Source: Ardenticatenaceae bacterium
Lineage (GTDB): Bacteria > Chloroflexota > Anaerolineae > Promineifilales > Promineifilaceae
Reading direction: 5' to 3'
NCBI GenBank assembly: GCA_020634415.1
Contig: JACKBT010000055.1
Span: 1 to 29,300 of the forward strand
DNA length: 29,300 nt
Each line of letters begins with the position of its first letter. The stretch's first letter is position 1. Under the pieces are notes generated by a model, which was not told the DNA's origin, made no database searches, and saw only the letters and a list, made by a program, of their open reading frames with translations. Positions 16,404 to 24,289 of this stretch are shown here, piece after piece. The position numbers were made by a program, and so were the translations under genes.

Positions 16404-18437
16404 ATGAAACCACAACCACCGGTGGCGGTAAAACGGCCGTCTACCTTTACCCTTCATAACCACACCTGGACAGATGATTATTTTTGGCTGCGTGAACGCG
16501 AAAACCCAGAGGTCATTGCCTATTTGGAGGCCGAAAACGAATATCTGAAGGCGATGATGGCCCATACGGAAGATTTGCAAGAGCAACTTTACCAGGAGAT
16601 GCGCGGGCGCATTAAGGAAACAGATTTGACTGTGCCTTATCCCAAAGGCGATTATCTGTATTATGATCGCACGGAGGAGGGCAAGCAATACCCAATTTAC
16701 TGCCGCCAAAGACAAGCGGAGGGGGCTGAGGAGGAGGTGCTGTTGGACCAGAATGCGTTGGCCGAGGGGTTAGATTTTTGCCGGATGGGTGTGTTTCGTG
16801 TCAGTCCCAATCATGAACTGCTGGCGTATTCGTTGGATACGAACGGCTCGGAGCAGTATACGCTGTATGTGAAGAATTTGCAGACGGGTGAGCAACTGCC
16901 AGAAGCGATTCCCAATACCTCTTATTCGGCGGAATGGGCCAATGATAATGAGACGCTGTTTTATACGGCGTTGGATGAGGCCAGACGGCCGTTTCAACTG
17001 CACCGCCACAGCCTGGGCACAGACCACACACAGGACGTACTCCTGCACCAAGAGTCGGATGATCATTACTATGTAACGCTGCGGCGCACGCGCAGTGGAG
17101 CCTATCTGGTTTTACACATCTCCAGCAATATCACTACGGAGGAGCATTACGTGGCGGCGGATGAGCCGCAGGCAGCCTGGCAGGTGTTGGCCCCGCGTCA
17201 GCAGGGTGTGGAGTATGATCTGACCCATCACGGCGATACCTTTTACATTCGTACCAACGAAGGGGCCGAGAACTTTAAGCTGATGGTTGCGCCTGTGGCT
17301 CAGCCGGAGAAGGCTAACTGGCAGGTGATGCTGCCTTATCGTCAGGAGGTAACGATAACGGCCGTTCACGCCTTCCAAAACCACCTGGTCATCGAAACAC
17401 GGGAGGATGGCCTGGAACAGCTTATTGTTCACAATCTGGCCGATGGCTCGGCCCACCACATCGAATTCCCCGAACCGACTTATGCCGTTTGGCTGGGCAA
17501 CAATGAGGAGTTTGCTACGAAGCAGCTGCGTTTTGTCTATAACTCGCTTATTACGCCCGAATCGGTGTTTGATTATGATATGGACGAGCGCAGCCGGGTG
17601 TTGCGCAAGCAGCAGGAGGTGATTGGTTATGATGCGTCGTTGTATGAGTCGGCGCGGGTGTGGGCAACGGCCGTTGATGGCACCAAAATCCCCCTTGGCC
17701 TGGCCTACCGCAAAGGCACAGAATTAAACGGCCAAAACCCGCTCTACATGACCGGGTACGGCTCCTATGGGGCCAATTATCCCGATTCCTTCAGCGGCAT
17801 CCGCTTCAGTCTGATAGATCGCGGCTTTGTTTTTGCCATCGCCCATATTCGCGGTGGCGGCGAGATGGGCGAAGGCTGGCGCAATGATGGCAAGCTGCTC
17901 AAGAAAAAGAACACCTTCACCGATTTCATCGCCTGCGCCGACCATTTAGTCGAAGCTGGCTATACAAACAGCCATAAACTGGCCGTGATGGGCGGCAGCG
18001 CGGGCGGGCTGTTGATGGGGGCCATTACCAACTTGCGCCCTGAGTTGTTCAAGGTGGTCATTGCCCATGTGCCTTTTGTGGATGTCATCAACACCATGCT
18101 GGATGCCTCCATTCCGCTGACGGTGATTGAGTATGATGAGTGGGGCAACCCCAATGAGCCGGAGTTTTTCGCCTATATGCAATCTTATTCACCTTATGAT
18201 CAGGTTGAGGCCAAAGATTATCCCCATTTGCTGGTGACGGCGGGGCTGAATGACCCCCGTGTGCAATATTGGGAGCCGGCCAAGTGGGTGGCTAAATTGC
18301 GGGCTGTGAAGACGGATGAGAATTGGCTGGTATTGAAGACGAATATGGGAGCGGGCCATGCGGGGGCAAGCGGCCGTTTCGACCGCCTCAAAGAACACGC
18401 CCTGGAATACGCCTTCATCTTGGATCGCCTAAAGTAG
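16404..18437 (+). CDS. ptrB: Oligopeptidase B (S9A prolyl oligopeptidase family)
   Basis: The 677-residue protein is a full-length oligopeptidase B, a cytoplasmic serine peptidase that cuts small peptides after Arg or Lys. The N-terminal part has the family start DDYFWLRERENPEV and a seven-bladed propeller. The C-terminal alpha/beta hydrolase carries Ser532 in GGSAGG, Asp617 in GLNDPR and His652 in GAGHAG, which to my memory is the same numbering as the E. coli enzyme. That agreement supports ATG 16404 over the TTG directly before it. CGGAG (16391-16395) is a plausible Shine-Dalgarno. The TAG stop is formed by the first bases of a dispersed GTAGGCGCGG repeat. Palindromes at 17357 and 17666 coincide with sharp changes in codon style within the gene. 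Confidence 0.96.
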   Translation: MKPQPPVAVKRPSTFTLHNHTWTDDYFWLRERENPEVIAYLEAENEYLKAMMAHTEDLQEQLYQEMRGRIKETDLTVPYPKGDYLYYDRTEEGKQYPIYCRQRQAEGAEEEVLLDQNALAEGLDFCRMGVFRVSPNHELLAYSLDTNGSEQYTLYVKNLQTGEQLPEAIPNTSYSAEWANDNETLFYTALDEARRPFQLHRHSLGTDHTQDVLLHQESDDHYYVTLRRTRSGAYLVLHISSNITTEEHYVAADEPQAAWQVLAPRQQGVEYDLTHHGDTFYIRTNEGAENFKLMVAPVAQPEKANWQVMLPYRQEVTITAVHAFQNHLVIETREDGLEQLIVHNLADGSAHHIEFPEPTYAVWLGNNEEFATKQLRFVYNSLITPESVFDYDMDERSRVLRKQQEVIGYDASLYESARVWATAVDGTKIPLGLAYRKGTELNGQNPLYMTGYGSYGANYPDSFSGIRFSLIDRGFVFAIAHIRGGGEMGEGWRNDGKLLKKKNTFTDFIACADHLVEAGYTNSHKLAVMGGSAGGLLMGAITNLRPELFKVVIAHVPFVDVINTMLDASIPLTVIEYDEWGNPNEPEFFAYMQSYSPYDQVEAKDYPHLLVTAGLNDPRVQYWEPAKWVAKLRAVKTDENWLVLKTNMGAGHAGASGRFDRLKEHALEYAFILDRLK

Positions 18438-18497
18438 GCGCGGTATCCTTACCGCGTTCTTACCACGTTGGAAGACGCGGTAAGAAACCGCGCCTAC
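18434..18497. repeat. Dispersed GTAGGCGCGGT hairpin element, copy 1
   Basis: The sequence starts GTAGGCGCGGT, ends ACCGCGCCTAC, and holds internal inverted words (TTACCGCG/CGCGGTAA). Its first bases provide the TAG stop codon of ptrB. Related copies are at 18568-18591 (right half only) and 20283-20339. Confidence 0.8.
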
Positions 18498-18512
18498 AGA
18501 GGCGCGTAGGTA

Positions 18513-18557
18513 AACAGTGGGAGAAACGGCCTGGTTTCTGCCACTGTTTTGTTTTTA
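18513..18557 (+). terminator. Rho-independent terminator after ptrB
   Basis: Arms 18513-18527 and 18534-18548 (AACAGTGG...CCACTGTT) pair over 15 bp with one mismatch around a 6-nt loop, followed by the T-rich tract TTGTTTTTA. It should end the ptrB transcript before the ABC transporter genes. Confidence 0.8.
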
Positions 18558-18567
18558 TAGTGATGGG

Positions 18568-18591
18568 GACGCGGTAAGAAACCGCGCCTAC
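18568..18591. repeat. Half copy of the GTAGGCGCGGT element
   Basis: These 24 bp are identical to 18474-18497, the right half of copy 1, so the terminator between them is bracketed by direct repeats. The sequence ends only 11 nt before the ABC ATPase start codon and replaces any normal ribosome-binding region there. Confidence 0.8.
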
Positions 18592-18602
18592 GGTAGCAAT
18601 GT

Positions 18603-19505
18603 ATGATCGTTTATGACATCCAAAACCTGACAAAGCTGTATGCAGGCCAGACAGAAGCGGCTAACTGCGAGATCAATTTGCAGATTGGGCAGGGGGAGAT
18701 TTTTGGCATGTTGGGGGATAACGGCGCCGGTAAGAGTACCCTGGTGCGGCAAATGGTGAAGCTGTCGTCGCCGTCGTCGGGGGAAATACGACTGTTTGGG
18801 CAGCCGATTAGCCAGATGGATGTGCCGCTGTATGTGGGCTATATACCACAAGAGGGGCAGGCACTTAACAATATGACAGTGGGCGAAGCGTTGTACTTCA
18901 CGGCCCATTTGCGGGGACTGAGCCGCAAGCAGGCACAAACCGAGCGTGATAGGTTGTTGGCCCTGTGGCAGATTGAAGCCCTGCGAGATAAGTACAGCAC
19001 CAGGCTGTCTGGCGGGCAGCGGCGGCTATTACGGCTGGCGGTGGCCATGGCCGGTGCGCCGCCCGTGCTGATGCTGGATGAGCCAACGAATGATTTAGAC
19101 CCGCAGCGGCGCAAGCTGGTGTGGGATGTGCTGCGCCAGTTGAATCGGGAGCAGGGGACAACGATTATTTTTATCACCCATGATGCGCTTGAGGCGGAGA
19201 AGGTGATTCAGCGGGTGGGGATTATGAAGGCGGGGCGGTTGGTGGCAATCGGCCGTCCCAGTGAACTGAAGCGGCAGATTGACCAAAAATTGCGGCTGGA
19301 GCTGTTTTTTACGCCGGAACAGCCGCCTGATTTGCCTGCTGGGTTGAGTTACCGAGAGATGCAGGCAGGGCATTGGCTGGTGTCATTAGATTGGGGGGAA
19401 GCAACGGCCGTTCTCAATCACCTCAACCTCGACGAAATAGACGACTTCCGTTTGTACACAGCCACACTGGAAGATTTATATTTGCACTATGCCAACCATT
19501 CGTAA
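18603..19505 (+). CDS. ABC transporter ATP-binding protein
   Basis: The 300-residue protein is an ABC-2-type exporter ATPase. Walker A is GDNGAGKST (38-46), the Q-loop is at IPQEG, the signature LSGGQ is at 135-139, Walker B VLMLDEP starts at 155, and the switch histidine is His193 (ITHD). A C-terminal extension of about 80 residues is typical of drug and polysaccharide exporter ATPases of this class. The permease gene overlaps its 3' end by 17 bp, so the two are translated together. The start is less certain than usual: ATG 18603 fits the family N-terminus, but no Shine-Dalgarno is visible because a dispersed repeat ends just upstream. The substrate is not evident. Confidence 0.93.
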   Translation: MIVYDIQNLTKLYAGQTEAANCEINLQIGQGEIFGMLGDNGAGKSTLVRQMVKLSSPSSGEIRLFGQPISQMDVPLYVGYIPQEGQALNNMTVGEALYFTAHLRGLSRKQAQTERDRLLALWQIEALRDKYSTRLSGGQRRLLRLAVAMAGAPPVLMLDEPTNDLDPQRRKLVWDVLRQLNREQGTTIIFITHDALEAEKVIQRVGIMKAGRLVAIGRPSELKRQIDQKLRLELFFTPEQPPDLPAGLSYREMQAGHWLVSLDWGEATAVLNHLNLDEIDDFRLYTATLEDLYLHYANHS

Positions 19506-20250
19506 ATCACCTTCGTTTTGGACACAACTTGTGGATTTGGTGCTGATTGAACTGACCAACTGGCGCTGGTCGTGGCGCGGCCTGGTGGTGATTAGCACAA
19601 TTATGCCGCTGGCGACGATGGCGGCGTTGGGTATTTTTGCCCGTGATTCGGGTGCAGAGGCGCTATCTTATGTGTTTACAGGCAACATCGTCCTATCGCT
19701 GTTGTTTGGCATTGAGGGCAATGTGCAGAGCCATTTCATGTTTATGCGGCAGGAGGGGGTGCTGGATTATTTTGTGACGCTGCCGGTGAAGCGGGTGGCT
19801 TTGTTAACGGCCGTTATCCTGGCCTTCTTCCTCCTGGCCCTGCCCTCCGTGCTAACCACCATCTTTGTGGGGGCACTCATTTTACGCATCAATCTGGCCG
19901 TGCATCCTTTGTTGATTGTGGTCATTCCCCTCTGTGCGCTGCCTGTGTCGGGCATTGGGGCCTTGATTGGCCTGCGGGCGCGGAATTACGCCGAGGCTGG
20001 CTCTTTTAATTTGCTGCTGACGTTTGTGCTGTTGGCCTTGGGGCCGGTGGTGATTCCACCGGGCCGCTTGCCCAGCTTTTTGCTGGTTTTGGGCTGGTTT
20101 AGCCCTACTACCTATGCCAGTTCGGCCCTGCGGCAGGTGTTGCTGGGGCCAATCACGGGGCAGTTAGTTTGGGATTTGTTGGCTTTGGTGGTTTTTACGG
20201 CCGTTAGCTTTGCGGTAATCGGCCGTTTATTTCGCTGGCAGCGGGAGTAA
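19489..20250 (+). CDS. ABC-2 type transporter permease
   Basis: The 253-residue membrane protein has about six hydrophobic segments: near 33-50, 63-80, 103-128, 135-160, 168-192 and 225-245. It has the ABC-2 permease pattern, including the MRQEGVLDYFVTLPVKR cytoplasmic stretch and the FSPTTYASSALRQVLLGP motif before the last helix. It should form the export channel for the adjoining ATPase as a homodimer. ATG 19489 lies inside the 3' end of the ATPase gene, indicating translational coupling. The palindrome AACGGCCGTT at 19806 marks an abrupt change from G/T-rich to C-rich coding sequence. What it exports cannot be told from this window. Confidence 0.9.
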   Translation: MPTIRKSPSFWTQLVDLVLIELTNWRWSWRGLVVISTIMPLATMAALGIFARDSGAEALSYVFTGNIVLSLLFGIEGNVQSHFMFMRQEGVLDYFVTLPVKRVALLTAVILAFFLLALPSVLTTIFVGALILRINLAVHPLLIVVIPLCALPVSGIGALIGLRARNYAEAGSFNLLLTFVLLALGPVVIPPGRLPSFLLVLGWFSPTTYASSALRQVLLGPITGQLVWDLLALVVFTAVSFAVIGRLFRWQRE

Positions 20251-20258
20251 GGTGAATT

Positions 20259-20377
20259 GGAGACGGGAGACTAGAGACTGAAGTAGCCGCGATTTCTTAT
20301 CGCGCTCTTGAGGCGGGCGTGGTAAGAAACCGCGCCTACAATCATCGAGACGGATCAATCTCCAGTCTCCAATCTCC
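20259..20377. repeat. Nested repeat: GTAG element inside a GGAGACT heptamer hairpin
   Basis: Three forward heptamers (GGAGACG, GGAGACT, AGAGACT; 20259-20279) and three reverse heptamers (AATCTCC, AGTCTCC, AATCTCC; 20357-20377) are separated by 77 bp. This middle holds a GTAG...CGCGCCTAC element at 20283-20339 related to that at 18434. In two other copies of this heptamer hairpin the centre is only AACC, so the element seems to have entered the loop. The right arm is translated as the end of the methyltransferase. Confidence 0.85.
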
Positions 20378-21025
20378 AACCCACCTCCGTCCTAAAACAA
20401 TAGCAACTGGCAGTCCCCACATAGAAAGGTACTGTTCATGGACAACTTGAAAACCCGCCTGCGCCACCACTCGCGGCACATCAATGGGCTGACAATCAAT
20501 GGTGGCGGGCCATTGCCTGTGCCCCCATTGGTATAGTTTAGACATGATAGTGGGCTGGCTGGTTTGGGACATAGCGGTGAGGCAGATACGGCCGTTTTCC
20601 CCCAACACCCGCCCACATTGCCGCAGTACCAATGGCATCTCCGCCGCCGGCAGCAGTTCCAGTGCAAAGCTCATGAATATCGCCTCAAAGCTGTGCGCCC
20701 CAAACGGCAGCGTAAGCGCATCACCCTGGCATAAACACACATTGCTGACCCCCGCTGCCCCGATTTTGCCCCGCGCCACACGACACATGCCGCCCGATAC
20801 ATCCACCCCCCACACCCTGCCGCCGGGCTGCATCGCCTGGGCCAAAGCCACCAGATTACCGCCTGTGCCAAAACCAATCTCCAACAGGCGTTCGCCTGGT
20901 TGGGGTTGCAGCAGTTTAAGAGCGGCACGCTGCGCCTTTACCTCGCCAGCACCAGCCAGCCAATCATACCAGCCGCTTAACTTATCATAGTTTGCCTGAG
21001 TTTTGTTTCGGTCAGGAGGAATCAT
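20342..21025 (-). CDS. Class I SAM-dependent methyltransferase
   Basis: This methyltransferase of 227 residues has motif I LLEIGFGTGGN (about 47-57), an acidic end of strand 2 (VWGVDVS) and motif II/III with CQGDALTLPFG and FMSFALELLP. It resembles the UbiE/COQ5-type Methyltransf_11 group, so a small-molecule or lipid substrate is more likely than a nucleic acid. ATG 21025 is preferred; TTG 21031 two codons earlier is possible, and neither has a clear Shine-Dalgarno. The last residues, GDWRLEIDPSR, come from the right arm of a heptamer repeat, so the native C-terminus was probably shorter. It lies 114 nt downstream of the hydrogenase protease gene on the same strand, separated by a strong hairpin; a role in hydrogenase is not indicated. 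Confidence 0.88.
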   Translation of the reverse strand: MIPPDRNKTQANYDKLSGWYDWLAGAGEVKAQRAALKLLQPQPGERLLEIGFGTGGNLVALAQAMQPGGRVWGVDVSGGMCRVARGKIGAAGVSNVCLCQGDALTLPFGAHSFEAIFMSFALELLPAAEMPLVLRQCGRVLGENGRICLTAMSQTSQPTIMSKLYQWGHRQWPATIDCQPIDVPRVVAQAGFQVVHEQYLSMWGLPVAIVLGRRWVGDWRLEIDPSR

Positions 21026-21066
21026 GGTCAAAGTGGTCGTTTATTAATGACTTCACGATTTGGTGA

Positions 21067-21126
21067 GGAGACTGGAGACTGGAGATTAACCAGTCTCCAG
21101 TCTCCAGTCTCTAATCTCTAGTCTCC
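21067..21126. repeat. GGAGACT heptamer hairpin, AACC centre
   Basis: Three forward heptamers (GGAGACT twice, GGAGATT; 21067-21087), the centre AACC, then five reverse heptamers of AGTCTCC type (21092-21126) form a long stem. It starts 13 nt after the stop codon of hycI, and may stall or end transcription of the hydrogenase operon, though no T-run follows on the minus strand. Confidence 0.85.
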
Positions 21127-21139
21127 CAAAACCGCTGTA

Positions 21140-21667
21140 TTAATTTAATAAGGTGTCCTTTATCGTCTGAATAATGGTGACAACGGCCGTTTGCACCACT
21201 GCCGACAGCCCCGCCCCCAGCGTCGTATCAGCTGGTTGTATCCCCAAAAAGGCCACCGCACAGCCCAGTTCGGCTTGCAAAAAACGCATCAGCAAGGTGG
21301 GGGGCATGGTGTGCGTACTGGCACTCAGCCCCGTCATCTGCTGCGGCTGCAGCCAGCTTACCGTGCCTGGCGGCTCGTTCATCTGCGCCGCATCCACCAG
21401 CAGCACCAGGGTGGGGCGGAATTTGCGAATTGTGCCCGTGTGGTTTTCCGGCGCATGGGCCGCTTCGATGAGGAGGAAGTTGTCGCGCATAAACGGCTCG
21501 GCACGAGCTTGCAGATAAGGCCGTAATCCCGCCACCACTGCCAAGCCGACCGCATCATCCCCGCGCAGCTCATGCCCAATGCCCAGAACGGCCAGGCGTA
21601 ACGGCCGTTCCTCACTCAGTCGGTTCAGGGTCTGTTGCAGTGAACTTGCCCAAGACGGCAGCGACAT
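21140..21667 (-). CDS. hycI: [NiFe] hydrogenase maturation protease, HycI type
   Basis: The protein of 175 residues belongs to the hydrogenase maturation endopeptidases (peptidase family M52). It has the core LAVLGIGHELRGDDAVG with the nickel-sensing acidic residue in GDD, the strand LVLLVDAAQM, and a STHTMPP histidine motif followed by FLGIQP, the pattern of HycI rather than HyaD. It should remove the C-terminal tail of the large subunit encoded upstream in the operon after nickel insertion. ATG 21667 is chosen because GGAG lies 9 nt upstream; three earlier in-frame ATGs lack this. It overlaps the ferredoxin-like gene by 56 bp, so the two must be translated from one message. Presence of this protease in the operon supports the hydrogenase assignment. 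Confidence 0.9.
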   Translation of the reverse strand: MSLPSWASSLQQTLNRLSEERPLRLAVLGIGHELRGDDAVGLAVVAGLRPYLQARAEPFMRDNFLLIEAAHAPENHTGTIRKFRPTLVLLVDAAQMNEPPGTVSWLQPQQMTGLSASTHTMPPTLLMRFLQAELGCAVAFLGIQPADTTLGAGLSAVVQTAVVTIIQTIKDTLLN

Positions 21668-22031
21668 CGGCTTCATCTCCATAATAAATGGCAAACGGCT
21701 CTTTGGTTGTGGCCGCTAGTTCCCACTCCTCCGGCGACATTTCCAGGCAGGAGAAGCGGCAGTTTTGCACACATTGGGCGCAGTAGGTACACCGGTCAAC
21801 ATGATAGCGCAAGACAAACCGTTTGGCCTTTTTATCGAGGGTGATTAGCTCCAAAGCGTTGGCCGGACATTCCATATTGCACAGGCAGCAGCCCGTACAT
21901 TTCTCCGAGTTATAGTGCAGTTTGCCCCGCAGTCGCTCCGGTGACGGCCGTTTCTCAAAAGGATACTTCTCGGTAAACGGCCGTTGCCACAACGAACGCA
22001 GCACATCTTGGAACATTGTCACGATTTTCAT
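21612..22031 (-). CDS. 2[4Fe-4S] ferredoxin-like hydrogenase subunit (NuoI/HycF/EchF family)
   Basis: The 139-residue protein (from ATG 22031; a GTG four codons earlier is possible) carries two ferredoxin cluster motifs, CTGCCLCNMECP and CTYCAQCVQNCR, each C-x2-C-x2-C-x3-C. The short amphipathic N-terminus and the RPSPERLRGKLHYNSEKC lead-in are those of complex I-type NuoI subunits. It should pass electrons from a soluble donor, probably ferredoxin, towards the proximal cluster in the small subunit. The C-terminus of about 45 residues is acidic and lacks further cysteines. Its 3' end overlaps hycI, and a repeat-filled 49-nt gap separates it from the NuoH-like gene upstream. Confidence 0.93.
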   Translation of the reverse strand: MKIVTMFQDVLRSLWQRPFTEKYPFEKRPSPERLRGKLHYNSEKCTGCCLCNMECPANALELITLDKKAKRFVLRYHVDRCTYCAQCVQNCRFSCLEMSPEEWELAATTKEPFAIYYGDEADVAAVLGKFTATDPEPTE

Positions 22032-22044
22032 AATCGCACTCAAA

Positions 22045-22098
22045 GTAATTAGGTGATTGAGTCATTACCCAATCACCCAATTACCAATTACCAATCAC
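22045..22098. repeat. AATTACC/GGTGATT heptamer hairpin in the operon gap
   Basis: Words GTAATTA and GGTGATT on the left face repeated AATCACC and AATTACC words on the right. The array fills the gap between the NuoH-like and ferredoxin-like genes and supplies the TAA stop (22081-22083) of the NuoH-like gene. Confidence 0.75.
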
Positions 22099-22992
22099 CA
22101 ATATCACCAACCACTGCCCCAAAACCAGCAGCGCCCCATACCGCCACCACAGCCCCACCGTCTGGTCAATGCGCAAGCGCGTCATCATAGCTTGTATGGT
22201 GGCAATAAAGAACAGCAGCCCTAATGTTTTCAGCAAAAATAGGAGCGGGTTGGCGATGCCACCCAAATAAAAGGCCGCCACCAGCGTCAAACCAATCACC
22301 AATTCTACGCCGCGCCCCAAATGGAAGAGGGCCAGGCCGCGTCCGCTGTACTCCGTTAAGGCCCCAGCCACAATCTCCGTTTCGGCTTCGGGCGCATCAA
22401 AGGGGTTCATTTCCAGCTTACCCATAAGGCCGATTAAGGCCACAATCATGCCGATGGGCTGGGTGAGCAGCAGCCAACGGCCGTTCGCATACGCCAGAAT
22501 CTCATCAATTTGCCAACTGCCCGCCACCATCGCCGGGCCAATGAGCGCCAGCAAAAAGGGAGCTTCGTAGGCAAACAACTGCGTCAGGGTGCGGGCCGCG
22601 CCCACCAGCGAGAAGCCGCCCCGGTTGTTGGCCCCCGCCAGCCCCGTACAAAGCGTGAGCAAACTAAGCAGGTACACAGCCACAATGAAATCGCCAGGGA
22701 AATTGGCCGACGGCCGTAAACCCCACAGCGGCACATACAAAGCGGCCGTCAACGCACCCGCCAGCGCCACCACCGGCAAAGCCACAAACAGCAGCCGGTT
22801 CACACCTTCCGGGATAACCTCTTCCTTCGCCAGCAGCTTCAAATTATCGGCCAACGGTTGGAACCAGCGCGGCCCCACCCGATTTTGCAGCCGAGCCAGC
22901 AGCTTACGATCCAGCCACTCAAAGGCCATCCCCGCCAGCAGCAAAGAAAGTCCAGCCGGGAAAAAGAGAAGGGCAGTTATGTCCCAGATCAT
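22081..22992 (-). CDS. Membrane anchor subunit of energy-converting hydrogenase (NuoH/HycD/EchB family)
   Basis: The 303-residue protein has about eight membrane helices and the conserved NuoH/HycD motifs: EWLDRKLLARLQNRVGPRW near the N-terminus, LLAKEEVIP, and NPFDAPEAETEIVAGALTEY with the paired glutamates implicated in ion coupling. It should anchor the soluble arm and link electron transfer to the pumping subunits. ATG 22992 is chosen because it overlaps the stop of the large-subunit gene (ATGA) and has GGAG upstream within that gene. The last residues, LVILVIGNW, and the stop codon run into a dispersed heptamer repeat, so the native end may have differed. Confidence 0.94.
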   Translation of the reverse strand: MIWDITALLFFPAGLSLLLAGMAFEWLDRKLLARLQNRVGPRWFQPLADNLKLLAKEEVIPEGVNRLLFVALPVVALAGALTAALYVPLWGLRPSANFPGDFIVAVYLLSLLTLCTGLAGANNRGGFSLVGAARTLTQLFAYEAPFLLALIGPAMVAGSWQIDEILAYANGRWLLLTQPIGMIVALIGLMGKLEMNPFDAPEAETEIVAGALTEYSGRGLALFHLGRGVELVIGLTLVAAFYLGGIANPLLFLLKTLGLLFFIATIQAMMTRLRIDQTVGLWWRYGALLVLGQWLVILVIGNW

Positions 22993-24248
22993 GCTGTTCT
23001 CTCCTTTGCAGAAGAGCCTGGGAGACAAATCTTCCCCTCTGCCGCCCTGGCCCCTGCATAATGCTCAATGCCAAACTGCCGCAGCCGCTCCCACGTCCAA
23101 TGATCCTGCCCCTTACCCTCTACCAAAATAATGCCGCGATCATTGCAGGAGAAGCATGGGTCAATGCCCACCAAAATCATAGGTACATCGGCCAAATTGT
23201 GGCCGACGGTGAGGCTGAGGACGGAGGCCATATTGCACAGCGTGGGTGTGCGCACTTTGATGCGTTCGGGCATGTCTGTGCCATTGCTTTTGATGAAGTA
23301 GAACAGTTCGCCACGCGGAGCTTCTACCCGGCTGATGACTTCACCTGGCTTAATGCGGCGCGGCATCCGCTTGGCCACCAGTTCGCCCGCCGGTAAATTG
23401 GCTAATATCTGGCGAATGACGCGATAGCTTTCAAACAGTTCTTGCAAGCGCACTACAAAACGGGCTTCCAAATCGCCAGCCTGGGCCAGGACGGGATTGA
23501 TGGGGAATTCGTTGTAGGCAGCGTAGGGGGCTTCCACGCGAATGTCGCGGGTGATGCCGGAGGCACGGGCGGTTGGCCCTATTACCCCGAGACGGTTGGC
23601 CTGAACGGCCGTCATCACCCCAATGCCCCTCGTTCGCTGCAAAAACACCGGATCGGCCGTTACCACATTCAGATAATGGTGCGTCCGTTCCTCCAAATAA
23701 TCCAACCCGCGCAAAATCGTCTCCGCTTGCGCCCCATCCACATCATATTTCACCCCGCCCAGCACATTGGCCGAGTAGTTTACCCGGTTGCCTGTCAATG
23801 CTTCCAGAATATCCATCACCGTTTCCCGGTCGCGCCAGGAGTACATGAACAGGGTGTCGAAGCCAGCTTCATGGGCGGCCACACCCAGCCACAGCAGATG
23901 GCTGTGAATGCGCTCCAACTCGGCCACCAAAACGCGGATGGCCTGGGCGCGGGGCGGGGCTTCGACACCCGCCAACTGCTCCACGCCCAAACAGTAGGCG
24001 GTGGCGTGAATGTGCGAGCAGATGCCGCAGATGCGCTCCAGCAGATAGAGGTTCTGTGTCCAGTTGCGGGATTCTGTGCCTTTTTCGATGCCGCGATGGG
24101 CGTACCCCAGCCGCACAGAGGCGGCTTTGACCACTTCGCCCTCGATAGTAAATTCAAAATGCCCCGGTTCTTTCAGGGCCGGGTGCTGTGGGCCGATGGG
24201 GACGACGAATTTTTCGGCCGTTTGTGGTGATTGTCCATTAGTGTGCAT
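22989..24248 (-). CDS. [NiFe] hydrogenase large (catalytic) subunit, group 4
   Basis: The 419-residue protein belongs to the NuoD/HycE/EchE family and has all four nickel-binding cysteines. The L1 motif is ERICGICSHIH (Cys74, Cys77) and the L2 motif is DPCFSCNDR (Cys365, Cys368). Complex I NuoD lacks these, so this is a hydrogenase. After Arg371 there is a 48-residue tail, expected to be cut off by the HycI protease encoded downstream. Unlike E. coli HycE, it is not fused to a NuoC domain; that is a separate gene just upstream, as in Ech. The start ATG 24248 is preceded by a G-rich GGGGGTG stretch. The 37-nt gap before it is a perfect dispersed palindrome. Reaction: proton reduction or hydrogen oxidation on the cytoplasmic side. 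Confidence 0.95.
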   Translation of the reverse strand: MHTNGQSPQTAEKFVVPIGPQHPALKEPGHFEFTIEGEVVKAASVRLGYAHRGIEKGTESRNWTQNLYLLERICGICSHIHATAYCLGVEQLAGVEAPPRAQAIRVLVAELERIHSHLLWLGVAAHEAGFDTLFMYSWRDRETVMDILEALTGNRVNYSANVLGGVKYDVDGAQAETILRGLDYLEERTHHYLNVVTADPVFLQRTRGIGVMTAVQANRLGVIGPTARASGITRDIRVEAPYAAYNEFPINPVLAQAGDLEARFVVRLQELFESYRVIRQILANLPAGELVAKRMPRRIKPGEVISRVEAPRGELFYFIKSNGTDMPERIKVRTPTLCNMASVLSLTVGHNLADVPMILVGIDPCFSCNDRGIILVEGKGQDHWTWERLRQFGIEHYAGARAAEGKICLPGSSAKERTA

Positions 24249-24260
24249 GATTACACCCCC

Positions 24261-24289
24261 GTAGAGACGTTGCCTTGCAACGTCTCTAC
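24261..24289. repeat. Perfect 13-bp palindrome GTAGAGACGTTGC
   Basis: Arms 24261-24273 and 24277-24289 are exact complements around CTT. I recall this GTAGAGACGTTGC palindrome as a common dispersed repeat in Chloroflexota and cyanobacteria. It lies between the NuoC-like and large-subunit genes, and its right arm forms the TAG stop of the NuoC-like gene. Confidence 0.85.
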
